Assembly (NCBI GenBank): GCA_004352715.1
Contig: SCFE01000119.1
Coordinates: forward strand, 1,186,553-1,250,552
DNA length: 64,000 nt
Direction of reading: 5' to 3'
Source of the DNA: Hofstenia miamia
Lineage: Eukaryota; Xenacoelomorpha; Acoela
Shown: piece by piece, positions 22,116 through 35,100 of the stretch
How positions within the stretch are numbered: position 1 is the stretch's first letter
How the letters are laid out: the number at the start of each line of letters is the position of its first letter
Translations under genes and position numbers: made by a program
Notes under the pieces: generated by a model
Seen by the model: only the letters and a program-made list of their open reading frames with translations
The model's database searches: none
Told to the model about the DNA's origin: nothing

Positions 22116-22789
22116 ACATATTTTGTGACTTAAATTAATATTAGTCACAGTATAATTATCTAACTATACATTACAATGGAGAACGAAAAAATTGATGAGC
22201 TCTGAGAATAAATGAATTTCATGATTTATCTACATGTAACATTGGAGGTTTCACTTTTTTGCTGATGGAATTGCTATTCCAGAAATTTTCTTCCTGAAAG
22301 ACTCTACCCACCCATATTCGCTTCCACCACAAGAGAGCCGCTATCCAATGTTTTAAAGAAACTTATCAAATCTTGCAATAATATGCAAAAGCACGTGTTA
22401 TCACCATTGCATAAATCCTAAGGTGCAGACATCAAATAATGGCAAATTTTTTATTAGAATCTCTTTGTAAACTAAGGATTTGCACTAAGAACATGTAAAC
22501 AGTATTTATGATTATGAAGATTTTTTACCATGCAGTATGATGTTTCTCACAATTCACTAAAAGTTGATTTCATTAAAATATAAGTTTTCAAATGCAATCA
22601 TGTACAGTGGATGTGAAGTGAAACGAACTTTGATTAGGGAAGACAAGTTACATTTACTACCCATCATATTTACTAACTAAGATGACTTTTCTTGTTTAAG
22701 CTATAAAACGTAATGAGGTTTTTTCATTATATATCATTTGGAGCTGATAGTTATTAACTGAGGTTAAAAAAATATTAAGAAATTGGAAA

Positions 22790-22795
22790 TTTATT
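22790..22795 (-). promoter_or_regulatory. Candidate polyadenylation signal of the RGS gene
   Basis: AATAAA on the minus strand, about 190 nt downstream of the RGS stop codon. In A+T-rich DNA such hexamers are common, so this is only a candidate. Confidence 0.35.
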
Positions 22796-22982
22796 TTTCA
22801 ATGTCTATTGCAGATTGTACAATTGAAAAAGTAATTAAACATAAATATAAACCTTTTATGTACAAACATAGTTATTTTGCAAATAGATCGATAAAGGTTG
22901 AAAAACATAAATTAAACATCTAAGAGCCGCTAAGGGCACCTGAAAGATCTCCTGGGCAGTGACAAAGGGAAAAAGACCTCGT

Positions 22983-23186
22983 TCACGAGTTTCCGTTCTC
23001 AGACGACTGCTTGTTGATTTGGCAATTAGCTAGTAGTTTTTTGTAAAGAGGTGAATTGATGAAACGGTGGTAAGAGTCCCTCCTCATCAGCTGATAGATT
23101 TGCAGTTGGGCTTCGTTGAATGAGTGCATATCGGGATCAAGCATATTTCGGTTTACGATTTCTCTAATCCGAGAGTCTATGCTTAC
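22983..23186 (-). CDS. RGS gene, terminal coding exon
   Basis: 204 bp after a gtttgtttag acceptor, phase 0. It reads VSIDSRIREIVNRNMLDPDM, HSFNEAQLQIYQLMRRDSYH and RFINSPLYKKLLANC, ending SSENGNS and TGA at 22985-22983. This completes the RGS fold (Gα-contacting loop and last helices). Confidence 0.97.
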   Translation of the reverse strand, partial: VSIDSRIREIVNRNMLDPDMHSFNEAQLQIYQLMRRDSYHRFINSPLYKKLLANCQINKQSSENGNS

Positions 23187-26100
23187 CTAAACAAACATCT
23201 TACTCCATTTCTTTATACAGAAAATTATTTGTAAAAATATGCTGCTAATCAATCTACAGCTAAATTCAATGGACATACTTTATATATTCTTATTAGTGGC
23301 AACTGTGAGTATTTTAAGGTATTACTGTTCATGTTACACACAAATTGTAGTTTGAAAATTGTTTAACTAACCACCTGGCCAAAGAACTAAATGCTGCTAT
23401 AGAATTTTTTCTGTAAACAAGAATGTATTTATATAAGGCAAATTGTTGGCATCTACAAAGCTTATATTTTATTACACTACAGTACAGTAATTCTTTGCTA
23501 GTAGAATACCTTTGTTAGTTATGACATATATCACAGCAAAGCTTTTATTCTGTGTTTTAGATGAATTTTAAGTGAATTAAAATAAAGCTTAATTTAATCA
23601 CTCAAATAATCGAGCGATTACCCAAAACGTAATCGATTAATCAATTATCTCATACCCCAAAACTATTGGTTTTGCTATACAGACTATTTAACTTACAGAA
23701 TCAAGTTGATTGGGTTGATATGCAGTCATTTCCACAAGGCCCGTTCAAGTGGATTGCGGTTTATCAATTTCACCTTACAGTCTGTCATTCTAAAACCTCT
23801 GACTTCTATGAAAGGAGCAGAAGTGGTCTTTCAACTTTTGGATAATTTTTTTCTCTTTGAAGAACTAGCAATCCTCTTGTGCCAATGGCTCAGAAATTAA
23901 AGTTCAGATTATTACAGAATTAATGCAGTTTTGGCCTCAGTTCATGGAAAGCCCAGACATCCTCAAAATCAGGGTTCTGTGGAAAAAGCTGATAACACAC
24001 AGGACTGGTCTGTTGGACCTAAGTATTTTTCAGCATCATATTGGAATCAATATAACACCATAAATTGCCATGTTTGGAGAGGATAATAAAGTTGGATTGC
24101 ATCTTCTAATCTGCCAAGTGAAATAATCTTGTCACATTCTACTCCTAACATCACATGAGACAATACCATAGAATGTAATGGGATTCAGATGTTCCAAAGC
24201 TATGAACCTGTAATCGCGAAGAAAATAATCAAGACACTTTCGTCTGGCAATGAAATAAAATACCTGTTTTCTCAAAATGGGGAACGATTTTTAAAAACAA
24301 TTTGTGCTTACAAGATAAATTCTTACTCAGCAAAATTTGTCGTACACAGCTATTTTTTCCAGCCTAGTTTCTCTTTCCCCAATATTCTTGGAAGAGAACA
24401 AAAAATGTAGCAGAGCAACGTAAGTAATATCAAGATCAAGATACTGGGGCAGAAATAAAAATTATAAAAAGAAGGGAATTTCCAGTGGCAATCTTGTGAA
24501 ATTTTCTTTACTTTGAAACTTTCGTGGAAGTCTTCGTAACTAGCTGATGCAAAGGCAATAAAGCACTTGAAAACAACCCAAATTTATTCAATTTCAGGGA
24601 TCTTCAATCTGAAAACTAGAATCAATCACTGCACCTGCATCTTATTAAATCCCTCTTCTATTCATTGGTCATTATCAAGAAGATTGCATTTGTTAAATGG
24701 GATAGGATGTTGTTACTTCTCTACATTTATTTTTAGCAGTTTTTGACCACTTTTAACTGACGGTGTTACCTTAAAATGTAACAGCAGCACGAGTTGCCTC
24801 AACTGAATATTAACAAGAACAGAGACAGATATTTTTCAAATTGAAATGTATGTTAATTTTTAAAGGACAATTTCACAAATGGACCAGATATTAGAAAAGA
24901 TTTGCTAAGGTAGAAACAAGATCTCGCAATATGTAATTTTTTATTTTTAGTGTTGGGAAACTCTCGTGGTTCAACATTTATTAATTGAAGCCAAAAATGG
25001 CAGAATATTGTGCTAAAGTATTTGCCGAACAGCTTCAAAGTGATATTTTCTTTCTCGATTGCATTTTGTTCTTGAAACCAACCGTTGCTGCAGTCTCTAC
25101 AACTGTTTCTGTGACGTTAACACACTTACTTTGTTTGAATATATAAATAGATATATCGCAGTGTTTATAATTTCAATATAATATAAGCGATTTGGTGGGC
25201 AAATATAATTTATTTTTGCGAAATTATAACATATTCTTCATTGCTTTTACTGAAATGAAAAATGAGCTACAACCTCCTTAGGTGATAAGATTGAGATATA
25301 GTCTTCATAGATATCCTTAGCCTTTTTCTGAATGACCTCTTCTTCTTTCAAAGTCTTCATTTCTTCGCAAGCAAGCCAGAACAGCATGTTTTCTTCACTG
25401 TATTCGCTTCGTAGAAATTGCCGAAAGAATTCTTGACCTTCTAAACGTCAAAATTAAAATTCATTAATACCAATACACATGTTAAGAAAAATTCATTGTG
25501 TCTTGGACATTTTAAGAAACAGTACGCATTAAGTGCTATGCAGTGGAGCATAACATATAATCGGTATTTACTTTGAAAGAATAAAGCAAATCCGATGCCT
25601 TTGCAAACGGAACACGTCTTTGGAATATATATATTAAGAGATAAAGTATAAATATATTAACACTAGAAAGGTTGAAGTTTCTATAATTTAAATTTATGCA
25701 GTTGACAAAATTGATCCATTCAAATAAAACTAACAAAAACAAAAAGCAAAGTCAAGAAAAGTATCGGAAGAACAAAATAAACTGTTTTTTTTAAATTTTT
25801 ACTACATCTGGCATTACAAATACATTTAAAGTGTGCAAGTGATCAAATTTCACCACTCATGTTTCTAGTGGTAGTTAACATTTTTAACCAAATTTTCTCA
25901 AGCAACTTCATTCAAAATTGCCTAGGGGTCATCAGAATAATTCAAAAATTCAAATTGCATTTGCTTACACGGCAAATTCTTCCGCTATATGTATGGATTA
26001 GGGCTGGTTTCCTATTAATTAAAAATGCGTAGCAAAATGCTTCGTATTGGTGGTAAAATATTTTCAGCAATCGAAATGCTTCGAATAAAGGTCAATTGGC

Positions 26101-29100
26101 TATTCATTTGTTTTATTATCGAAAAACCATGAAAAGCCTCATTTAAGTAAATTACGAGGGAAAAGGTCAACACAAAAAGGAAATTCCAAAAATCGTAATT
26201 AAACACTGCAATAGAATTCAATGCATTGACAACTACATTCACAGGCTGGTAGCCACGGGGGTTAGGAGGGGACGAACCCCTCGTGGACAAAAAAGCTAAA
26301 TGCAAAATCATCATGTAAAAATAAAATTTCTTAATTCAATTGTTGTAATTTTGCTTTCAATAAGCTCTATTTTGTCTATTTTCAAAAATTTTCGCGGGCT
26401 TCGGGCCGCTTTTGGTCACTTTCATTCCCCCCCTGAATACGTGTCGACCTTATTTAAGAAATAATGCTGGCTAAGGGTCTGGACATTCAGAAATTACAAT
26501 CGTGGTACTCAAGATCGAAAATACATAGTTATATCAATTCTGAACCAAAAATGCGTTGAGTCAGATTAATAGGTTTTTGTGTATAAACGCTTGTGCACTA
26601 ATAGCATTTAGCTTTCCTAGTAGTGTCCAGGAACGAATTGCGGCTCAAGCGCACCCGAAAACTGCGGCCGTATTGGTCAAAACGGATAGTTGTTCTCAAT
26701 TGGCATCAGTGAAATAACGTTTGAAAATACATATTGTTTAAAAATATTGTCTTTTATTCATCTACTTGTTTTGCAAAAGTTTGATAATGTAATGTAGGTT
26801 ATTGTCTCGAAATCGAAATAAAGTTGTAGGTATAGGGCTGGCGACAATTTTCGGGTACAGACTTAAAGGAATATTTAAAATAGAGAGCGCAGCTTTTAAC
26901 TAATATTTACCAACTTTACAGGGTTTCTTAGTATGGCAGTCTAACTTGACATATTTTACAGTTGCTGGAAGTTGTGATCACATCACTGTAGCACCTTGGA
27001 TTGGAACACTTGCTCATCTTAGGAATATTCGACAACCACGTAGGATCATTAGATTTGAATAGCAAGGCTAAGTATTCAAACTGTTTTAACTTGCAAAGAA
27101 TTTAGACGTCATTACAAGCGGATAGTTTGCACAGATCGGCTGTATAAACGTGTTTAATACCTGAGTTGGAATAAAAGCAAGAGAAAATTCGAAAGTGAAA
27201 ATACCTATCCATTTTTTTAAAACATTTTAACTAAATAATTACTGTAAAGGTCATAGTCTTCAGATGATAAACTACAAAAACCGCATTTTAGTGCAATAAT
27301 TTGCGATTGTGATTTTCATAAATTGACGAAATTTAAAATCAACTGTAATATTGCAATCAATATTAATTACAAATAAAAATTGTTTTGACTTTCACAACAC
27401 TGTATAGAAATAATATGTTCATTTATAAATTATATATATATATATATANNNNNNNNNNNNNNNNNNNNNNNNNNNNNNNNNNNNNNNNNNNNNNNNNNNN
27501 NNNNNNNNNNNNNNNNNNNNNNNNNNNNNNNNNNNNNNNNNNNNNNNNNNNNNNNNNNNNNNNNNNNNNNNNNNNNNNNNNNNNNNNNNNNNNNNNNNAT
27601 ATATATATAGTAAAATCTGCAATTGAAGGCCATGACCTTTTATTTTTCAACCTCCTAGCTAGGGTGTCCTTCAATTACAGGTGGCCTTCAATTACAGGGT
27701 GGCCTTCTATTTTTCAACCTCCTCGCTAGGGTGGCCTTCTATTACAGGTGACCTTCAATTACAGGTTTTACGGTATATATATATATATATACTCAATGCG
27801 CGTTTGCTGTATATGATACTGTATTGCTAACCGGAACGTGTTAAAAATATTATATTTGTCTTTAGAATCACACACATTGCTCATATGCCACTTTACTGGG
27901 AAACTGAAGATTTATCTTTGTTATTGAATCTTACTACTTTCTTGAAAAGAATTCCAATTATATATAAGGCCCTAAGCCCAAAACAAAATTTTCTAGATGG
28001 TTTTCTTAACCATAGTCATTCGACCCCATGGTAATTCAAAGGCTTAAAACATAAAAATAATATTTAATACTCAATAGTTCCTGAAAAATATGGTACTGCG
28101 AGAATTGAATTCGCCAAATTTTATGTAGATAAGCGAACTATAACAAAATTTTGATAACCTCTAAGTAAAAATATAATTTATCAGCACTAAGCATCTTGGC
28201 ATCAACGCATGACCCCAATGTTCGTTAGTGTTATCAGTAAGTTTTCAAGGTTAATGAAGGTCGTGCAAGCCTTTTACAGAAAAAGAAGTAGCTACGGTAA
28301 ATTTTTGCCTTTATAGGCTTTAAGCAGTTAGCCGGCCTGATTATTTGAATGTTAGTGGTGGGGAAATCTTGATGACTTTTAGAAATTGGAATTTTCATCA
28401 AAAAACAGCTAATAATTCCAAGTACTGAAGGAAGGCAATACTCTTCACCACACATTTTTACAGCATCTACCAATTGAGGTGTCAGATCCCAAAACTTCCA
28501 ATATTCTTAATAGAGTTTGAAATAATTATTTGGAAATGCGAACATGATAGTTTGTAAGCTGCACTATGGGGATTAGGGCTAAGTCATAAACATAACCTAG
28601 CTGACAGTACATTATTAATGACTGATTTTGTATCAAATATTTTACAAGACTTAAATTTGACAAGATTCGAGAATAGCAGCGTATTTTTGGTAAATAAAAA
28701 TAAAAATAATAATGATGGAATTTTCATATTTCTTGATTAATTTAATGGATGATTATCATAAACAAAGCAGAATGCATTGAATGGGAAAAGCAATTATTAA
28801 TTTTCATGGGAATGTCCCTAATAAATTGTGGAAGTAATAAAGGTTTTCCACAAATTCACTTGATGATGCATGCTTCCAAGTGAATTAATATTTTGTAGCC
28901 TTGTATTAAAAGTTTGATACTTGCGCACTATAGTTCTTAGAGGAATGCATTCGTATTCGGATATCTAAAATTTATTCAAAAGCATTATGAACAAAATCAT
29001 CAATTCATTTAGTTATGTCTTTATGTAAACTTTTTAAAGAATTTTAAGCTTTCTCCCAAAAGTAGCAAATTTGAAAATCGTAAACTGACTAAATTAAAAT

Positions 29101-32100
29101 AATAAATACTAAGGAATCAATAATAATAACATATTATATTTTGGATTTTTACAATAAATAAAAATTCACCTAACTCTTAACTATAATTATTAAAACTTAA
29201 TGGATTTTGATTTCCTGATGCTGATTATCATTGACATTCTTTCCCTTAATGTCATTTAAACTACGGATTTTGGTCTATGCTTTCGAAATGATTCAAAAAC
29301 GGACGTGAATTTATTAGAATTACTGACTTCATTAAATATGACAAATTAATATTTTTTAGGTTGGATCTTAAAGAATTGATCCTTATTAAGGACGTTAATA
29401 GACTTGCCTGCATGCATTGTGGATTTGTATTTAATTTGTAAGTAAAAATATGAAACCTAGAAGTATTCAAAATATGACATTAGTATTTATATTCTAATTA
29501 TTTTTTTTTGATTAATAGAGGAGTAAACTTTCTAGGCTAAAGTCAAAACTGATTATCCGATTGCTAAGAAATTGAATGAAATTATAAATCTTGATGGCCT
29601 TTGCTTCATATTTGTATATTATCGTGTGATACGAAATAGCCAGTGCACATAAAGGCGACCCTCATGAAATTGCAATTATGTGATTTTTATTTTGAAATAC
29701 ATTGTTATTCTAAGCAGACGTAAGCACATTGCATTTTTCATAGATTTTTACGTAGTCTTATTGCAATTTGATTCTATAGTTTCATACTAAAAAATTGATA
29801 ATCGGTTAATTATCTCATGTGGGTTATCAACTATTTCTGATAAATAACATAATTAGAACTTGTTTTATGTTAAATTTTATGTTCAAGAAAATAGTGTTTA
29901 ATTCGGTTATTGCCTTGTGTAAATATTTGAATGCGGTGAAAAAATCTATCAAAAGCATTACAATGGGGAATAAAGATGTAGAATAACTAATGAGAAAGAT
30001 ATTTGATGCGGTATTGCACTCTTAATCAACCGAGCACTCAAATTTTATTCGACATATAACTACATTTACACTTCATTGGTTAATCTCAACTACTTTATAC
30101 TATTCAGCGGAATAAATTCCTATTTGCATTAATGCTCTTTTCTGAAAGTCAACATCTCACAGTTCTTAAAACTCTGAATGCACGTCAAAGTGAAAATTTT
30201 GAAAACCATTTTGGGAGAATTGCAAAGTACCTTTTAATAAAGATAAACTTTAATCGCTTTATCCTGCATTAAATATATTTTATGAATATTGAATAATTTC
30301 ATGCGTTTTAATCAGAAATTTCGCTCTTGGTCATAAAACCATTTACTGTTCAATTTTATTAGTCTGCGATCTCTTCGAAGCAATTGCTTCATCAAGTAAA
30401 ACAGTAAATGTCAATTTCTCTTAAATGAACGTTGTTGTGTTTTTCTTAAATACAGACTAGTGTTATGGGAAAACGTTTAATGTTTTCTACACTAACATTT
30501 TGAAGTAGGTATGATTTAAATGTAGTCAATATTTATAGTGGTAGCAAAGACAGAGTGTATCATTCATTATCACACTAAAATAGAGCTGCAAATGGGTTGA
30601 GTCGACTCATGAGTTTGGTGAATCGGGTTATGTTTTGACAGCAAAGGGTTGGCTTGAACCAGTTAAGTTTTCAAAAAATGCGTTCGAGTCAGTTGATAAT
30701 ATTAACTAAATTTATAATATGAGCTTGTTTACATTAAAATATGTTATGTTATGTCAGTAAAGTAAGTTTTAGTTTTGGTTTCTCAGTAAATCAAGTGCAT
30801 TGATCTACACTACTTAGAAACATATTTACTTAAAATTTGAATTCATCAGGTGAGGGAGACGTGTATTATGGGAGTTGGCTGAAAATTGTGCATAGTTGCG
30901 TCTAGTTGGGTTGAGTACGATCAAGTTTTGAAACATGTATTGGGATTGAGTTCTTTTTTGTAAAAGCTGTTTCGTTTTGGTTAGGCAGTATATTTGGTCA
31001 GACGATTATTACTACTTAGTTCAATTCAGGGCTTCTGTACCGGTTTGGTGATTCCAATTTTTATGTGATCATTTTCCCTTAGTCACTGGTCTCTAAAGGA
31101 CGGGACGTTCAGGGGCCCAGCGAGAAAAAATATATGATGGGGGTGCATTAGCAAAATTGCTGCCCCTTCAATAGTGACAACTAGATTCGTCTCAGTTTAT
31201 TTCTTTAAGCCTACTATAGTATAGTGCATTCTCTATAGCCAATATAATAATTAACAAATATGCAAAATAATATATAAGACATAAATGAGTATGTTTGGTG
31301 ACTGGCGTATATTAAAACATTCAGCTCTACTTGAAAAACAATGATAGAAAATCTATACAATTTGAAATTCAACTTAGTTTTTCATAAGGTAGGTTCACTC
31401 TTGTTACCTTTGTTACAAACGCAAGTTGGTCAAAAAATGTACCTTGAAATTGATCAGCAAACATGGGAAAAATCAAATAATGCTCTCAGTCAAGCACTAC
31501 GATTAAATGCCCTGGAAAATATCAATGCCAGAGCAGTTTTACCATCTCTTGATCATGCAAATGTTTGCCTTTGTTTTTTAACTATCGTAATTATAGATTT
31601 CCTAATGTTGACAAAACGATAAAAATATCTTGCATGTAGTCTAAAATTACATTCTATATTCGTTACAAAACAATTTATGCTTCAAAGCAAAAGTCTATCT
31701 CACGCAATCTTATTGAAATTTATCATGTAAAATTAAAATCATTAAATGTCCCCTACCCTAATTCAATGGTAAAAATGTTTCTGCTAAAAGTCTATGTACA
31801 TAAGCAAAACTTAGTTGATAAATTATTATGATGTGAAAACTTCAACTCCACATATAAAAACCCAATGACTGTTTCTTCAATTGTAATGATAAGTTTATAT
31901 TACACTACCCATTTTCAAATGTACTTTCAAATATATTTCGCAATATAAGAGCAAAAGGTTTTCTAGTCAATCATCACTCATCATTGTTTTCAACCAATTC
32001 TTTATCATTCTGAGCTTACTACGAAATCATTTGCTGGAAATAACAGCCACATGAATGCAAATGCTTCACCAAGAAAGTGGAAATATGTATTTTCTATTCT

Positions 32101-35100
32101 GACTTTCACTAGGCTGAATATATTTTTGACCAATTTTTAGTGGTATATTAAAATGGTAGTTGAAAGCAAAATAAATCATGTCAAATACAAAGTAATACAA
32201 AGATGAGATTAATAAAACATAGAAGTGGTGCACAGAAGGGAGCTTCAAAATCGACTTTGATTGGTTAAATTAAACCATTTTCGCCAAAAAATTAAAATAA
32301 TTTAGAAAGGTTTATTTTTGAATATTTTGATAAATTTCGTGGGCTTAACTGTGATTTTGGTCACTTATATGATCACAACAGAGATTTCCCCTATTAGAAA
32401 ATTCTACATACGTCCCTGAAACAGGATAGAAAATTGAGATTGACTAGGTAATGATTGGGAAATTAAAACCTTGGGTTGTATTGCAACTTGTTGATTCTTC
32501 TATGGCATCAGATAAAAATCAGTTAGACCTGCTAAACGTTAATGATATTCTCAAGGCTAGAACTAGAAAGACAGATTAGTAATAGAGAATTTATTTGTAA
32601 ACTTTCTGAATTGAAAGCTGTTTAGAAAAAAGGTTAAATAGAACTATTTAGCCCTACTAAACGAGTTCCTTTAAAAACTAATTAAACTTCATTTAAGCCA
32701 GGCTTGCAAATGGAAGTAAAATTGTTTTCTATTTCTATTCCATTTCCACAACTATTTCAAAAGCATTTCCATAATTTTCCATAAATGTCCAGTTCTTTCC
32801 ATAACTCTTAGAACTAGTGATTATGGTTCTGCAGGACAAGTATTTCGCTGGTCCTAGTCCAACGTAGTTTAATTGGATTTCGCCCTAGTCATGTACTAGC
32901 CACGTCACACAAACCTTTGGGACAGTGGGCCTTCATAACTCACTAAAATGACTATAAGTTGAACAAAAATTACTATTTGTTGGAGCTACTAATGCATAAA
33001 TAATAGAATTTTGGAATACTGTTGAACCTTACCTCAACCAAGGATATTTCAAATTTCCAGAATTGTTCACAATAAAAGTACACTTTTAGAGAATAAGATA
33101 AATAAATAAATTTCATCTACGTATGGCCACAATATATTGCAAAACTCATGTAGTAAACTGTTATGTATCACTAACATTCTGTAAATTATTGAGTTGTTGC
33201 TACACCGTAAGAAGATGCACCAATATATTGGTCATAACAAAATTGCTATTTGATATTAGATGTCACAAATGGGACTATATATCCATATATATGCTAATGT
33301 TCTGGTCCTTTAGCAGGCTGTAGCCGCGTCCAACCGTTGGCTATGTTCACAGACTTTGTTTTACGCCCAAAATACCAGCTAAAATTCATTTCTGAAAGTA
33401 CTAGTGATGTCTTCTTGATTATTAATGCATTAATGCATGTATAAGAGTATTAGTTAATACGAAAGGCCACATTTTTCCCCAATTTGCATTCATTATCAGA
33501 CATTTACATGCTGCCCCTGCAACACAAAATGGATGTGAAAACCTTTTTATTGTATGAGGAAATGCTATTACCGATAAAAAGCAGCTCAGTCCAGTTCATG
33601 TTAACAAAATTTTAGTTATTTGGATGTCCAAATTTTTTTAACATTATGAAGAACAATTTGTTTCCATGTTATATATTTCTATTGTTGTTTTTAAAACTTA
33701 GACATTTTCACGATTTTCTTTAATTGTTCAAAGTATGAGCATGCTTGAATCTTTGCATTGCACTTAGTAGTAGTAAAAAACGTTGACTACGGCGAAAAAT
33801 CACGGCTAACAGCTGGATGCGGCTAAAAGCTTAAAGCCAACTGCTAGATACGTCCAAAGGCTTATGGCCAATTCCCTTTAAGAACAAAATTTATTTTTCA
33901 CACGGCTACTCCTAAGAAAATTGAATTGCCACAGAACACTAACTTAGGCATTGAAGCTAGAACTGCTTTAGTTGTAACAGTGTGCTGAGCAATTATTCAG
34001 TCAATGTGGTCTACATTAACATAATTTTGACTTGTATTCGTCATGTGTTCTTTTGAATTCTCTTGTTCATGTAGAGATTACTCAAATAAAAGAACTTTTT
34101 AAGACTGACTATAGCCTTATAGTTTATACAATTAAGTATCTTCAATTTTGGAGAAAGTGTTCAACACTCTGTATGACTCAAACGTATTTTGGTTATTATA
34201 ATACAATTTTTACTGTTCTTAAAACATTTATATTTTCTTAAGCACATTTAGGGTTTGTTAAACTTTTTCTATGGTCTGTTTTTTGAATTTTTATTTCCAC
34301 AAATTTCCATTATATTTCCATTTCACAATCTGGAAATGGAATGGAATGGATAGGTTCATGTCCATTTGCAAACTGATTAATGCTAATCTTTTGTTTAAAT
34401 TAGAAGAATAGAAAAAATGAAATAGGTCGAAAATTTAGATTTTGTGTCACACTTGTAATGACTGAGATTCAAGAATTACACTTACAGAGAAAACACAAAT
34501 CACTTATTCAAATATATATTTCAAAAAATGTTGAAAGAGATAGACTGACAGCATTGTCAATTTAGAAAATGAGTGGAAAATTAAATGAACGCAACATCTG
34601 TTAAATGGTCATTTTGCTGCCCCCTGAGAAAAAATATTGGGGGGGTGCATCACCCCCAGCACCCCCGGGTAGCTGGGCCCCTGGGGACGTTGCTAGTCAT
34701 TACTACACTTGTTCGTACTTTGGATTAACCAAGGCTAAGAAAGTTTCAAACCAATCTAGACAAAACCGTGTAACTGCAATGGTCAAATTCAGCACAGATC
34801 CCACCACTTTCACTTTCAGAGCATAGGTTCGTCAAGGGGTCCTTTTGAAACACTATTTTTATACTCTTTGCATAATGGACTTCAATGGGCTTTAAATGAC
34901 AAAATGCAGCCTTCCAGTCTCCTCGATCACATTAGAAATGTTTTCAGTAAATGTAAATATATTTCTGTAGTTCAAATTTTCTATACCATTAACATTGCCA
35001 TTGCCATGTCTACATATGCACGAATAAACATCGATATGCTCAAGACAAGTACCCAACAACATTAAATATTGAACGTATGAGCACATATTAACGAGTGAGT

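Noticed and set aside
31341-31622. 93-codon plus-strand frame between the GC-rich ends at 31.1 and 34.7 kb
   Set aside because: It reads protein-like in part but matches no transposase or gene family I know. Not called as a gene.
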